A stretch of DNA of 33,648 nt from positions 1 to 33,648 of the forward strand of contig CAYJEV010000008.1 of the NCBI GenBank assembly GCA_964369265.1, written 5' to 3'. Below the pieces are notes generated by a model. That model was not told where the DNA came from. It saw only the letters and a list, made by a program, of their open reading frames with translations, and made no database searches. Positions 5,849-12,689 of the stretch are shown one piece after another. The stretch's first letter is position 1, and each line of letters begins with the position of its first letter. A program made the position numbers and the translations under genes. Source of the stretch: DAMCAP01 sp964369265 (lineage in GTDB: Bacteria; Bacillota; Clostridia; Oscillospirales; Ruminococcaceae).

Positions 5849-6884
5849 CTAATTTTCATAAATTACATTGATTGACTTGAAAACCACAGAAACCAAAGGC
5901 ACAGCGAAGAACATCCCTAAAATGCCTCCAACACCTCCTCCAATTATTATAGCAGTAAGCACCCAAAAAGGAGAAAGCCCAATTCTTCTTCCAACAATTT
6001 TTGGATAGATAAAATCGCCTTCTATCTGCTGGATAACTAAAATAAACGCTAAAAACCATAAAGCTTTGGAGGGCTCGGTTAAAAGTATAATTATTATTGC
6101 AGGGAAAGCTCCAATAAAAGCTCCAGCAACAGGTATTAGCCCTGTTACACCAATGATACTGCTTATCATAGCAGGATGAGGAAAAGAGAAAATTATCATG
6201 CCAACAAAGCAAAGGGTTCCTAAAATTACAGCTTCAACTAACTGACCAAAAATATAACTCTCGAATGTTTCGTATGAGGTTGCAGAAAGATTTAGTATTT
6301 TTTTTAGCTTTTCTTTTGAAATGATTTTTAATGATAGCTTGATGGCAAACTTCTTAAGCTTCTCTTTTTCGAGCAGTAAATAAATGCTCAACACAACACC
6401 AATTACAAAATCTGCAATAACAGAAATTAAGCTTGTTGTCAGACTAATCAAATTAGATAGGAATAGTGAAATGTAAGATGATATAGTAGAAGGCAGAGAT
6501 TTTATCATGTCGGTTATCTTAGTNNNNNNNNNNNAAATCAATAATCAATTTCTCAGCATAGCTTATTAGCGAACCTGTGTATTTTTCGAAGTTTTCGGAT
6601 AAAAACTTAAAGGCATCGCCAAGCCTTGGATATATATTTATAACAATGAAAGCAGTAAATATAACAAAGAAGCCATATATGATTAAAATTGAAATGATTT
6701 TAGGGAACTTTTTGTTCAAGATAGAGTAAGGCTTTGAGAATAATAGTGCAATAAAAAAACCTAGAAAAATAGGCGATAATACATTAAAAAAATCCAGTAG
6801 TGATGATAAAACTGCTGGCAGATAAATTACTAATATCGCAAATAAAAAACACAATATAAATATAGCTAAATAATTCTTTTTCAT
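5849..6884 (-). CDS. AI-2E/PerM family membrane transporter, interrupted by an assembly gap
   Basis: One gene is split by 11 N at 6524-6534. The N-terminal part (116 codons from 6884) has membrane segments at about residues 5-27, 32-52 and 63-85. The C-terminal part (225 codons including the stop) carries the family signatures: the SYIFGQLVEAVILGTLCFVG region, GLIPVAGAFIGAFPA, QQIEGDFIYPKIVGRRIGLSPF and GGGVGGILGMFFAVPL. The two parts join in frame only if the real gap is 1 mod 3 (for example 10 nt), giving about 344 residues, normal for the family. Members include AI-2 exporters, sporulation protein YtvI and Na+/H+ antiporters, so the substrate is open. GAGGTG precedes the ATG. Confidence 0.85.
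6524..6534. other. Assembly gap (11 N)
   Basis: Eleven undetermined bases lie inside the AI-2E-family gene. The coding frames on either side differ by one, which an 11-nt spacer cannot reconcile but a 10-nt one would. This is a scaffold placeholder, not evidence of a pseudogene. Confidence 0.97.
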
Positions 6885-6984
6885 TCTTTCACCTCAAAAC
6901 TTTATAGATTTATTATTCCAACCAAAGCCGAAATAATGTATATAACAGATGTCATTTTAATTGACTAAATGATATTAAAGTGAT

Positions 6985-7018
6985 ATACTTGAAAAAGTAT
7001 TATTAAAATTAGTATAAT
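6985..7018 (+). promoter_or_regulatory. MATE promoter with a dyad over the -35
   Basis: TTGAAA (6989-6994) and TATAAT (7013-7018) are 18 nt apart. A perfect 6-bp inverted repeat, ATACTT-GAAA-AAGTAT (6985-7000), overlaps the -35 hexamer and could be an operator. The start is predicted near 7025, about 28 nt before the coding start. Confidence 0.55.
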
Positions 7019-7052
7019 GCTTTTTAATTAAATGTAGTCGATTGGAGAATAT

Positions 7053-8420
7053 ATGGCAAGCAATGCAATGAAAGATATGACGATTGGTAGTCCCGCAAAA
7101 ACAATAATAGCCTTCAGCATTCCGATGGTACTAGGTAATTTGTTTCAACAATTATATAATGTAGTAGACTCGGTGGTTGTTGGAAGATTTGAGGGAGCTG
7201 AAGCTTTGGCAGCAGTTGGTGCGTCATTCCCATTTATCTTTTTGATAATAGCAGTTGTAATGGGGCTTACTATGGGTGTGTCCATACTAATATCTCAGTA
7301 TTATGGCGCTGGGAGATATGATGAAGTAAAGAAAACTTTGTACACATCAATAATAACTTTGTTTGTAACAGCAATTATACTAGCTTTTGTTGGTATTACA
7401 GTTAGTGAATTTGCTTTAGCAGCAATGAGAACGCCAGAAAACATCTTCGCTTCATCAGTTGAGTATCTAAAAATATTTTTCTTCGGGTTGCCTTTTATGT
7501 TTGCCTATAATGGAGCAGCAGCCTTGTTAAGAGCAATTGGAGATTCCAAAACTCCGCTATACTTTCTTATTATAGCAACAATCATTAATATAGTTCTTGA
7601 TATTGTTTTTGTAGCATATTTAGGGATGGGTGTTGCTGGCGTTGCGTGGGCAACTTTAATAGCACAGGGCGTTTCTGGCTTTTTGGTTGTAATTTATATT
7701 TATAAAAAAGTTGAGCTTTTTAGAGTCAATAAAGAATATCGTACATATGATGTTGTAAAGCTAAAAGAGATATTAAGGCTTGGCATACCTTCCATGATTC
7801 AGCAAACATTGGTTTCGCTTGGAATAATGGCAATGCAAAGTTTGGTTAATTCATTTGGCAGCGATATAATTGCTGGATATTCTGCAAGCACAAAGATTGA
7901 CTCTATTGCGACAATGCCTCTTATGAATATAAGCGCTGCAGTTTCAACATTTGCTGCGCAGAACTTAGGAGCTAGAAAGCAAGAGAGGGTTTCTGAGGGT
8001 TATATTGCGACAATTAAGCTCTCTGTTGCTCTTGCAATGGTAACAGGTGCGTTAATATATTTGTTTGGTGGCAACTTTATGTATATGTTTATTGATCAAA
8101 ATGATTCAGCATTAGCGCTTGAGTTTGGAGGCAGATATTTAAGGGTAATGTCGCTGTTTTATTTTGTTTTTGCTATCTATAACATTACTGGCGGTTTGCT
8201 TCGTGGAGCTGGCGATATGAAGCATTTTACTATTGGTTCTCTCTCAAGCTTTGGCATAAGAGTTGTAACAACATATCTTCTTGTACCAATTTTAGGTTAT
8301 GAAGCTATATGGTGGGGAGTGCCAACAGGATGGTTTTTAGCAGGTCTATTTTTAGTTTATCATTATCGCAAAGGAAAATGGAAAGAGATTAATATTGTTG
8401 ATAGAGCGGCGACAGAATAA
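7053..8420 (+). CDS. MATE family efflux transporter
   Basis: This 455-residue, 12-helix inner-membrane antiporter would expel organic cations or drugs in exchange for Na+ or H+. The N-terminal half has the MATE signature IPMVLGNLFQQLYNVVDSVV (24-43), the VGRFEGAEALAAVGASFP loop and the RAIGDSKTPLYFLI segment. The second half repeats the pattern with IPSMIQQTLVSLGIMAMQSL and LLRGAGDMKH. It belongs to the DinF/NorM-like clade abundant in Clostridia. The start has GGAG 5 nt upstream. It stands alone, divergent from the AI-2E-family gene. The Lys/Glu-rich cytoplasmic end lacks any extra domain. The substrate cannot be read from sequence. Confidence 0.92.
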   Translation: MASNAMKDMTIGSPAKTIIAFSIPMVLGNLFQQLYNVVDSVVVGRFEGAEALAAVGASFPFIFLIIAVVMGLTMGVSILISQYYGAGRYDEVKKTLYTSIITLFVTAIILAFVGITVSEFALAAMRTPENIFASSVEYLKIFFFGLPFMFAYNGAAALLRAIGDSKTPLYFLIIATIINIVLDIVFVAYLGMGVAGVAWATLIAQGVSGFLVVIYIYKKVELFRVNKEYRTYDVVKLKEILRLGIPSMIQQTLVSLGIMAMQSLVNSFGSDIIAGYSASTKIDSIATMPLMNISAAVSTFAAQNLGARKQERVSEGYIATIKLSVALAMVTGALIYLFGGNFMYMFIDQNDSALALEFGGRYLRVMSLFYFVFAIYNITGGLLRGAGDMKHFTIGSLSSFGIRVVTTYLLVPILGYEAIWWGVPTGWFLAGLFLVYHYRKGKWKEINIVDRAATE

Positions 8421-8459
8421 ACCTCGTTAAATATTAACAAGAGAAATTATAAAAATATA

Positions 8460-8488
8460 TTGCATTTATCTAGAAAATATGATATATT
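8460..8488 (+). promoter_or_regulatory. Promoter of the riboswitch transcript
   Basis: TTGCAT (8460-8465) and the extended -10 TGATATATT (TATATT at 8483-8488) have a 17-nt spacer. The start is predicted at about 8494-8495, exactly where the riboswitch P1 stem begins. Confidence 0.65.
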
Positions 8489-8493
8489 TTAAA

Positions 8494-8596
8494 AGTAAGA
8501 GGGAGTAGTTTACGTTTATAACGTGTGTAGTTCGTCAATACGTGTTTCACCGGGCTATACATCCTAGCTTCTTTAGGACTAACAAGACTTTTACTG
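8494..8596 (+). promoter_or_regulatory. yybP-ykoY (Mn2+) riboswitch aptamer
   Basis: P1 is AGTAAGAG (8494-8501) pairing with CTTTTACT (8588-8595). Next comes the conserved GGGAGTAG (8501-8508), a small hairpin ACGTT-TAT-AACGT, and a second arm GTGTAG paired with CTATAC. That arm encloses TTCGTCAATACGTG and CACCGGG, which match the yybP-ykoY core (TCGTCAA-n-CGTG-n-CACCGG), followed by AACAAGACTTTT at the 3' side. This family senses Mn2+ and controls metal exporters. The 3' strand of P1 also belongs to the terminator at 8584-8650. Confidence 0.85.
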
Positions 8597-8650
8597 TATA
8601 TGATAGTATTTATTGCAAAATACTATTGTATGTTCAGTGAAGTCTTTTTT
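8584..8650 (+). terminator. Riboswitch expression-platform terminator
   Basis: AAGACTTTTACTG (8584-8596) pairs with CAGTGAAGTCTT (8635-8646). Inside it a second helix TAGTATTT/AAATACTA forms, and the hairpin ends in six T (8645-8650). Its 5' arm is the same sequence that closes P1 of the aptamer, so the two structures exclude each other. Ligand binding should stabilise P1 and allow read-through. Confidence 0.75.
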
Positions 8651-8683
8651 GTTTGCAAAATAATTTATTTAGGGAGAATTAAA

Positions 8684-9610
8684 ATGGCATTAACCTTTAT
8701 TTTTTTAGTGGTAGGATTTGTATTTTTAGTAAAAGGGGCGGATGTATTTGTGGAGGGAAGTTCTTCAATAGCAGAATACATTAAAATCCCAACAGTAATT
8801 ATCGGACTTACAATAGTTTCTTTAGGAACTAGTGCTCCAGAAATTGCAGTTAGTATAACAGCTGCATTCCAACAAAATGGCGATATGGCAGTTAGTAATG
8901 TGCTTGGCTCTAACATATTTAACCTGCTAGTTGTTGTTGGTGTGTGTGCTAGCATATGCGCATTTTCAATTGACAAGCAAATTTTAAAGCGTGATTATAG
9001 AGTTGTGTTTATAACAGGAATAGCTTTGTTAGCACTGATGATAGATGGTACAATTTCAAGATTTGAGGGGGGCTTGCTTTTAGGCGGGCTTATTTGGTAC
9101 TTATATGTACTTTTACGAGAGGTGCTTAAATTCCGTGATCAGCTTCCAGTGTCAGAAAGAGAAATATCTATAGTTAAGAGCGTGGCAATGGCAGTTATTG
9201 GTATAGTAGGCATTGTATTTGGTGGAGATTTAGTTGTAGATAGCGCTACTGCAATTGCTAGCAAGTTTGGGCTAAGCCAAAATCTAATTGGACTTACAAT
9301 TGTTGCTATAGGTACTTCGCTTCCTGAGCTTGCGACTTCAGTAGTTGCTGCTAGAAAAGGGGAGAGTGGTCTGGCTATAGGTAATGTTGTTGGATCGAAT
9401 ATATTTAATATTCTGCTTATTGTTGGCTTAACATCAACTATTTATCCACTAAGCGTTGCAACTGTTGCGATAATTGATGCAGCTTTCTTAATGGTAGTAA
9501 CTTTAGTTATCTACTTGATTATGAAGTCTAATGAAACATTTAAGAAAAGTCATGGCATTTTCTTAATTTTAATGTATGCTGCATATATGGTATATGTAGT
9601 TATGAGATAA
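8684..9610 (+). CDS. CaCA family cation exchanger (YrbG-like), riboswitch controlled
   Basis: This is a calcium/cation antiporter of 308 residues with about ten membrane helices. It carries the two inverted alpha repeats: GTSAPEIAVS (48-57) with GSNIFN (75-80), and GTSLPELATS (210-219) with GNVVGSNIFN. The acidic ion ligands Glu53 and Glu215 are in place. I start it at 8684, where AGGGAG lies upstream. An in-frame ATG at 8600 falls inside the terminator and has no ribosome binding site. A yybP-ykoY riboswitch in front indicates that Mn2+ export is the likely physiological job, although the family usually moves Ca2+ or Na+. rnhA follows after 15 nt and may share the switch. Confidence 0.9.
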   Translation: MALTFIFLVVGFVFLVKGADVFVEGSSSIAEYIKIPTVIIGLTIVSLGTSAPEIAVSITAAFQQNGDMAVSNVLGSNIFNLLVVVGVCASICAFSIDKQILKRDYRVVFITGIALLALMIDGTISRFEGGLLLGGLIWYLYVLLREVLKFRDQLPVSEREISIVKSVAMAVIGIVGIVFGGDLVVDSATAIASKFGLSQNLIGLTIVAIGTSLPELATSVVAARKGESGLAIGNVVGSNIFNILLIVGLTSTIYPLSVATVAIIDAAFLMVVTLVIYLIMKSNETFKKSHGIFLILMYAAYMVYVVMR

Positions 9611-9625
9611 GCTGGAAGGTGAAGT

Positions 9626-10060
9626 ATGCGAAAAGTTGAAATATACACAGATGGAGCGTGTTCAGGAAATCCTGGTCCTGGTGGATGGGGAACTATCCTT
9701 GTGTTTAATGGTGTCGAAAAAGTGATGTCTGGTGGCGAAAAAGAAACTACCAATAATAGAATGGAACTCACAGCTGCGATAGAGGGCTTACTGGCCCTTA
9801 AAGAAGATTGTGAGGTAATGTTATTTAGTGATTCAAAATATCTAATAGACTCAGTTACAAAAGGCTGGGTCTATTCGTGGAAAAAGAAAAACTGGAAAAA
9901 ATCTGATGGAAAGATGGCGCTAAACATCGACCTATGGGAACGCCTTCTTCCATTACTATCAAAGCACAAGGTCGAGTTTACATGGGTGAAAGGGCACTCA
10001 AATCATCCATATAATGAAAGATGCGATAAATTAGCTGTTATAGAGAGTAAAAAATTTTAA
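9626..10060 (+). CDS. rnhA: Ribonuclease HI
   Basis: RNase HI cuts the RNA strand of RNA-DNA hybrids such as R-loops and primers. The 144-residue protein has the classical active site: Asp9 in YTDGACSGNPGPGGWG, Glu47 in NNRMELTA, Asp69 in FSDSKYLIDS and Asp134 in NERCDKLA, with His124 in VKGHS. The basic handle region WKKKNWKKSDGK (85-96) used for hybrid binding is present, which marks it as E. coli type. A GGAAGG box precedes the ATG. It follows the exchanger by 15 nt with no terminator between, so part of its expression is probably under the riboswitch. Confidence 0.95.
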   Translation: MRKVEIYTDGACSGNPGPGGWGTILVFNGVEKVMSGGEKETTNNRMELTAAIEGLLALKEDCEVMLFSDSKYLIDSVTKGWVYSWKKKNWKKSDGKMALNIDLWERLLPLLSKHKVEFTWVKGHSNHPYNERCDKLAVIESKKF

Positions 10061-10077
10061 AAACTCTCTCAAACTAC

Positions 10078-10106
10078 TTGAAATGTATACAAAAATGGTA
10101 TACAAT
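10078..10106 (+). promoter_or_regulatory. iscS-iscU promoter with an embedded dyad
   Basis: TTGAAA (10078-10083) and TACAAT (10101-10106) are 17 nt apart. The spacer is almost filled by a perfect inverted repeat: TGTATAC (10084-10090), 7 nt, GTATACA (10098-10104). A dyad between -35 and -10 is a common repressor site. The start is predicted near 10113. Confidence 0.55.
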
Positions 10107-10145
10107 ATCCTTGTAAGAAAATTCCTAATAATTTATGGAGTTTTA

Positions 10146-10181
10146 ATGCAAAATAATAATAGAAAAGGGGTAGTCCTATGA
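10146..10181 (+). CDS. Putative 11-codon upstream ORF coupled to iscS
   Basis: ATG at 10146 has its own GGAG 5 nt upstream and encodes MQNNNRKGVVL. Its TGA overlaps the iscS start as ATGA, the classic arrangement for translational coupling. It may be a leader peptide or a chance frame; conservation would decide. Confidence 0.35.
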   Translation: MQNNNRKGVVL

Positions 10182-11371
10182 GCGATATTAGAAATGTATA
10201 TGTAGACAATGCGGCAACAACTCCAGTGGCGGAGTGGGTATTAGATGCTATGATACCTTTTTATAAAGAAGTATATGGAAATGCTTCTAGTGTATATAAA
10301 AAAGGTAGAGAGGCGAGAACTCATGTAGAAGAAGCGAGGGCTAAGGTTGCGAAAGCTATAGGCGCTAAGCTTCCAAACGAGATTTACTTTACTGGTTCCG
10401 GTACAGAGGCAGATAACTGGGCGATAAAAGGTGTTGCCTATGCAGCAGCAGCTAAAGGCAAAAAACATATTATCACAACAGTATTTGAGCATCATGCAGT
10501 TCTGCATGCAGCAGAAGCGCTTGAGAAAGATGGATTTGAAGTAACTTATATTAAGGTTGATTCTGAAGGTTTAGTTAATCTTGAAGATATTAAAAACGCA
10601 CTTAGAGATGATACAGCTTTAGTATCAATTATGTATGCTAACAATGAGATAGGCACAATTCAGCCAATAGCTGAAATTGGCGCACTATGTAAGGAAAGAA
10701 AAGTGTTATTCCATACAGATGCCGTTCAGGCAATTTCAAATGTTGAGATAGATGTTGTTGCTCAAAATATAGATCTGCTTTCAATGTCTGCACATAAGCT
10801 AAATGGCCCTAAAGGTGTTGGTGCTTTATATATTAGAAACGGTGTTCCTATCGCTAACTTAATTGATGGTGGTGCGCAAGAAAGATCTAAGCGCCCTGGC
10901 ACAGAGAATGTTGCTGGAATAGTTGCTTTAGGTGTTGCAATTGAACATGCGACTGCAAATATGAAAGAGAATATTGCCCATAAGCTAAAGCTTCGTGATA
11001 AGTATATTGATGGAATATTATCTAGTATTCCACGTTCAAGACTAAATGGTTCACGAGAAAAGCGCCTGCCAATGAATGCAAATATTTCATTTGAAGGTGT
11101 TGAGGGCGAGGCTTTGCTTTTAATGCTTGATATGAAGGGTGTATCAGCTTCATCTGGTTCAGCTTGCACCTCAGGTTCTCTTGATCCTAGCCATGTACTA
11201 TTATCAATCGGTTTACCGCATGAAATTGCTCATGGTTCAGTTAGAGTTAGCTTTGGTATTTTTAATACAGAAGAAGATGTTGACTATTTATTAGAGGTTA
11301 TGCCAGAAATAGTTAGCAAGCTTCGTTTAATGTCCCCAGTTTGGGAGAATATTATTAAAAACGATAAATAA
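10178..11371 (+). CDS. iscS: Cysteine desulfurase (IscS/NifS family)
   Basis: This PLP enzyme takes sulfur from cysteine and passes it as persulfide to the Fe-S scaffold. The 397-residue protein has the N-terminal YVDNAATTPV, the PLP-contacting EHHAVLHA (104-111), ANNEIGTIQP (154-163), HTDAVQ (179-184) and the Schiff-base lysine Lys207 in SAHKLNGPKG. The catalytic Cys330 sits in SSGSACTSGSLDPSHVL, the extended-loop form of group I enzymes that hand sulfur to IscU. An AGGGG box is about 8 nt upstream. iscU follows after 24 nt. No iscR-type regulator gene is nearby. Confidence 0.92.
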   Translation: MSDIRNVYVDNAATTPVAEWVLDAMIPFYKEVYGNASSVYKKGREARTHVEEARAKVAKAIGAKLPNEIYFTGSGTEADNWAIKGVAYAAAAKGKKHIITTVFEHHAVLHAAEALEKDGFEVTYIKVDSEGLVNLEDIKNALRDDTALVSIMYANNEIGTIQPIAEIGALCKERKVLFHTDAVQAISNVEIDVVAQNIDLLSMSAHKLNGPKGVGALYIRNGVPIANLIDGGAQERSKRPGTENVAGIVALGVAIEHATANMKENIAHKLKLRDKYIDGILSSIPRSRLNGSREKRLPMNANISFEGVEGEALLLMLDMKGVSASSGSACTSGSLDPSHVLLSIGLPHEIAHGSVRVSFGIFNTEEDVDYLLEVMPEIVSKLRLMSPVWENIIKNDK

Positions 11372-11395
11372 GATAAAATAGGAGAATTAAAACAA

Positions 11396-11830
11396 ATGAT
11401 GTATACTGAAAAAGTTATGGAACATTTTTCAAAGCCACAAAATGTTGGCGAGCTTAGCGATGCTAATGCTATTGGCGAGGTTGGAAGCGCTGCTTGTGGC
11501 GATATAATGAAGATGTATCTTATTATTGAAAATAACATTATCAAAGATGTTCGCTTTAAGACTTTTGGTTGTGGGGCTGCTATAGCAACAAGCTCTGTTG
11601 CAACAGAAATGATAAAGGGAATGACTATCGAAGAGGCGCTTAAACTAACAAACAAGGAAGTTGTTGATGCTCTTGATGGCTTACCACCAGCTAAGATTCA
11701 CTGTTCTGTGCTTGCTGAACAGTCAATAAAGGCAGCTATCGCTGACTACTACACAAGACAAGGCATTGACCCAACTCCTATTGTTGGGGTGATTAAAGAG
11801 ATTGATCATCATCACGAAGCGCATGTTTAA
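11396..11830 (+). CDS. iscU: Fe-S cluster assembly scaffold (NifU N-terminal/IscU type)
   Basis: This is the scaffold on which clusters are built from iron and desulfurase-derived sulfur. The 144-residue protein has the three ligand cysteines: Cys34 in AACGDIMK (with the conserved Asp36), Cys59 in TFGCGAA and Cys103 in KIHCSVLAE. The LPPAK motif (97-101) stands where LPPVK is recognised by HscA in proteobacteria; no hscA/hscB is present here. The C-terminal tail IDHHHEAHV is His-rich and may help bind metal. Two ATG codons lie in tandem; the first is used here. AGGAG is 11 nt upstream. The operon ends at the terminator at 11899. Confidence 0.92.
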   Translation: MMYTEKVMEHFSKPQNVGELSDANAIGEVGSAACGDIMKMYLIIENNIIKDVRFKTFGCGAAIATSSVATEMIKGMTIEEALKLTNKEVVDALDGLPPAKIHCSVLAEQSIKAAIADYYTRQGIDPTPIVGVIKEIDHHHEAHV

Positions 11831-11898
11831 CAAAATCAAACTTTAACTTCTTGCCTAGTAATAGGTTGTGCAGTAAAGAATTTAAAGTATTGTATAAT

Positions 11899-11930
11899 AA
11901 AACGGCTTACTGAAAAGTGAGCCGTTTTGT
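11899..11930 (+). terminator. Intrinsic terminator of the iscS-iscU operon
   Basis: AAAACGGCTTAC (11899-11910) pairs with GTGAGCCGTTTT (11917-11928) in 12 bp around a 6-nt loop, and runs into TTTTGTT. The single T-G wobble favours the plus strand, but it may also stop the converging minus-strand genes. Confidence 0.85.
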
Positions 11931-11986
11931 TATGGTCTATTTTTAAAAATGTCAACTATAGCTAAGCGAGAGTGTAAACGCTCATT

Positions 11987-12232
11987 TTATTCATCTTCTA
12001 AAGCATCTTGAACAGAATCTAGTATATCGGTTGAGAATTCTGCAATATCAGAACTTTCTGAAAGCTCGTCTTCTAATTCTTTTTTTGTTTCCTCAATAAT
12101 GCTCACAGCCTCAGCTTTTTCTTCCTCAGTTAGGTCATCTACACCTTTATTTCCAAAGGTTACACAGCCACTCATACTAACTAATAAAAAACTCAATATA
12201 AAAATCGATATTACATTTCTAATCTTTTTCAT
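11987..12232 (-). CDS. Small acidic lipoprotein
   Basis: An 81-residue lipoprotein: signal peptide MKKIRNVISIFILSFLLVSM, lipobox MSGC with Cys23, then an acidic, largely helical tail rich in Glu and Asp (EEEKAEAVSIIEETKKELEDE). No family is recognised. I start it at 12232, where GAGGTGAGG gives a strong ribosome binding site. A longer reading frame from 12262 would overlap the previous gene and lacks such a site. It lies 10 nt after the XRE regulator, so the regulator and lipoprotein are one unit. Confidence 0.7.
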   Translation of the reverse strand: MKKIRNVISIFILSFLLVSMSGCVTFGNKGVDDLTEEEKAEAVSIIEETKKELEDELSESSDIAEFSTDILDSVQDALEDE

Positions 12233-12242
12233 AACCTCACCT

Positions 12243-12581
12243 CTATAAAATGAATTTTCCAAGCAAGCCTAACAATGCAATAAATCCAACTGTAATTAGT
12301 GCTGTTGCACCTATAATTTTTATTATGCTGATAGCTTTAGAGGTTATTTGATTATCTTCTTCTATAGCAGGTAAACTGACATTTTCTTTTCCCATTAAAA
12401 GAAAATCTGCCGTTACATTATAAATTTCAGATAGCTTTATAATGTTGTTAACCTCAGGAATAGCTTGATTGCTTTCCCATTTAGAAATAGCCTGTCTAGA
12501 AACCCCCAGCATATCTGCAAGCTCTTCTTGTGAATGATGGTTTTCCTTTCTTAAATTTTGAATTCTTTCGCCTAAGCTCAT
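12243..12581 (-). CDS. XRE-family regulator with a C-terminal membrane helix
   Basis: This 112-residue protein has an N-terminal Cro/C1-type helix-turn-helix (ERIQNLRKENHHSQEELADM then LGVSRQAISKWESNQAIPEV, about residues 5-44) and a conserved trailing helix IIKLSEIYNVTADFLL. Residues 84-111 (SIIKIIGATALITVGFIALL) form a membrane anchor, so the DNA-binding domain should be tethered to the membrane. The ATG at 12581 has AGGAGG 8 nt upstream. The GTG three codons earlier abuts that box and is less likely. It pairs with the small lipoprotein downstream. Confidence 0.8.
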   Translation of the reverse strand: MSLGERIQNLRKENHHSQEELADMLGVSRQAISKWESNQAIPEVNNIIKLSEIYNVTADFLLMGKENVSLPAIEEDNQITSKAISIIKIIGATALITVGFIALLGLLGKFIL

Positions 12582-12689
12582 AATGAGCACCTCCTAATTA
12601 TATGTTAACAGAAATGGGGATTGCATTCCACCAATTGTTGATTGAAGATTGTCAACGATTAGTTGCATTTAAGAAATTGCTGGTTGCGA

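Noticed and set aside
5856..6212. Second minus-strand frame overlapping the AI-2E-family gene
   Set aside because: It is an out-of-frame reading of the conserved C-terminal half and shows no family signature.
8600..8683. Upstream in-frame ATG for the CaCA exchanger adding 28 residues
   Set aside because: It lies within the riboswitch terminator hairpin, has no ribosome binding site, and the normal family start with AGGGAG is at 8684.
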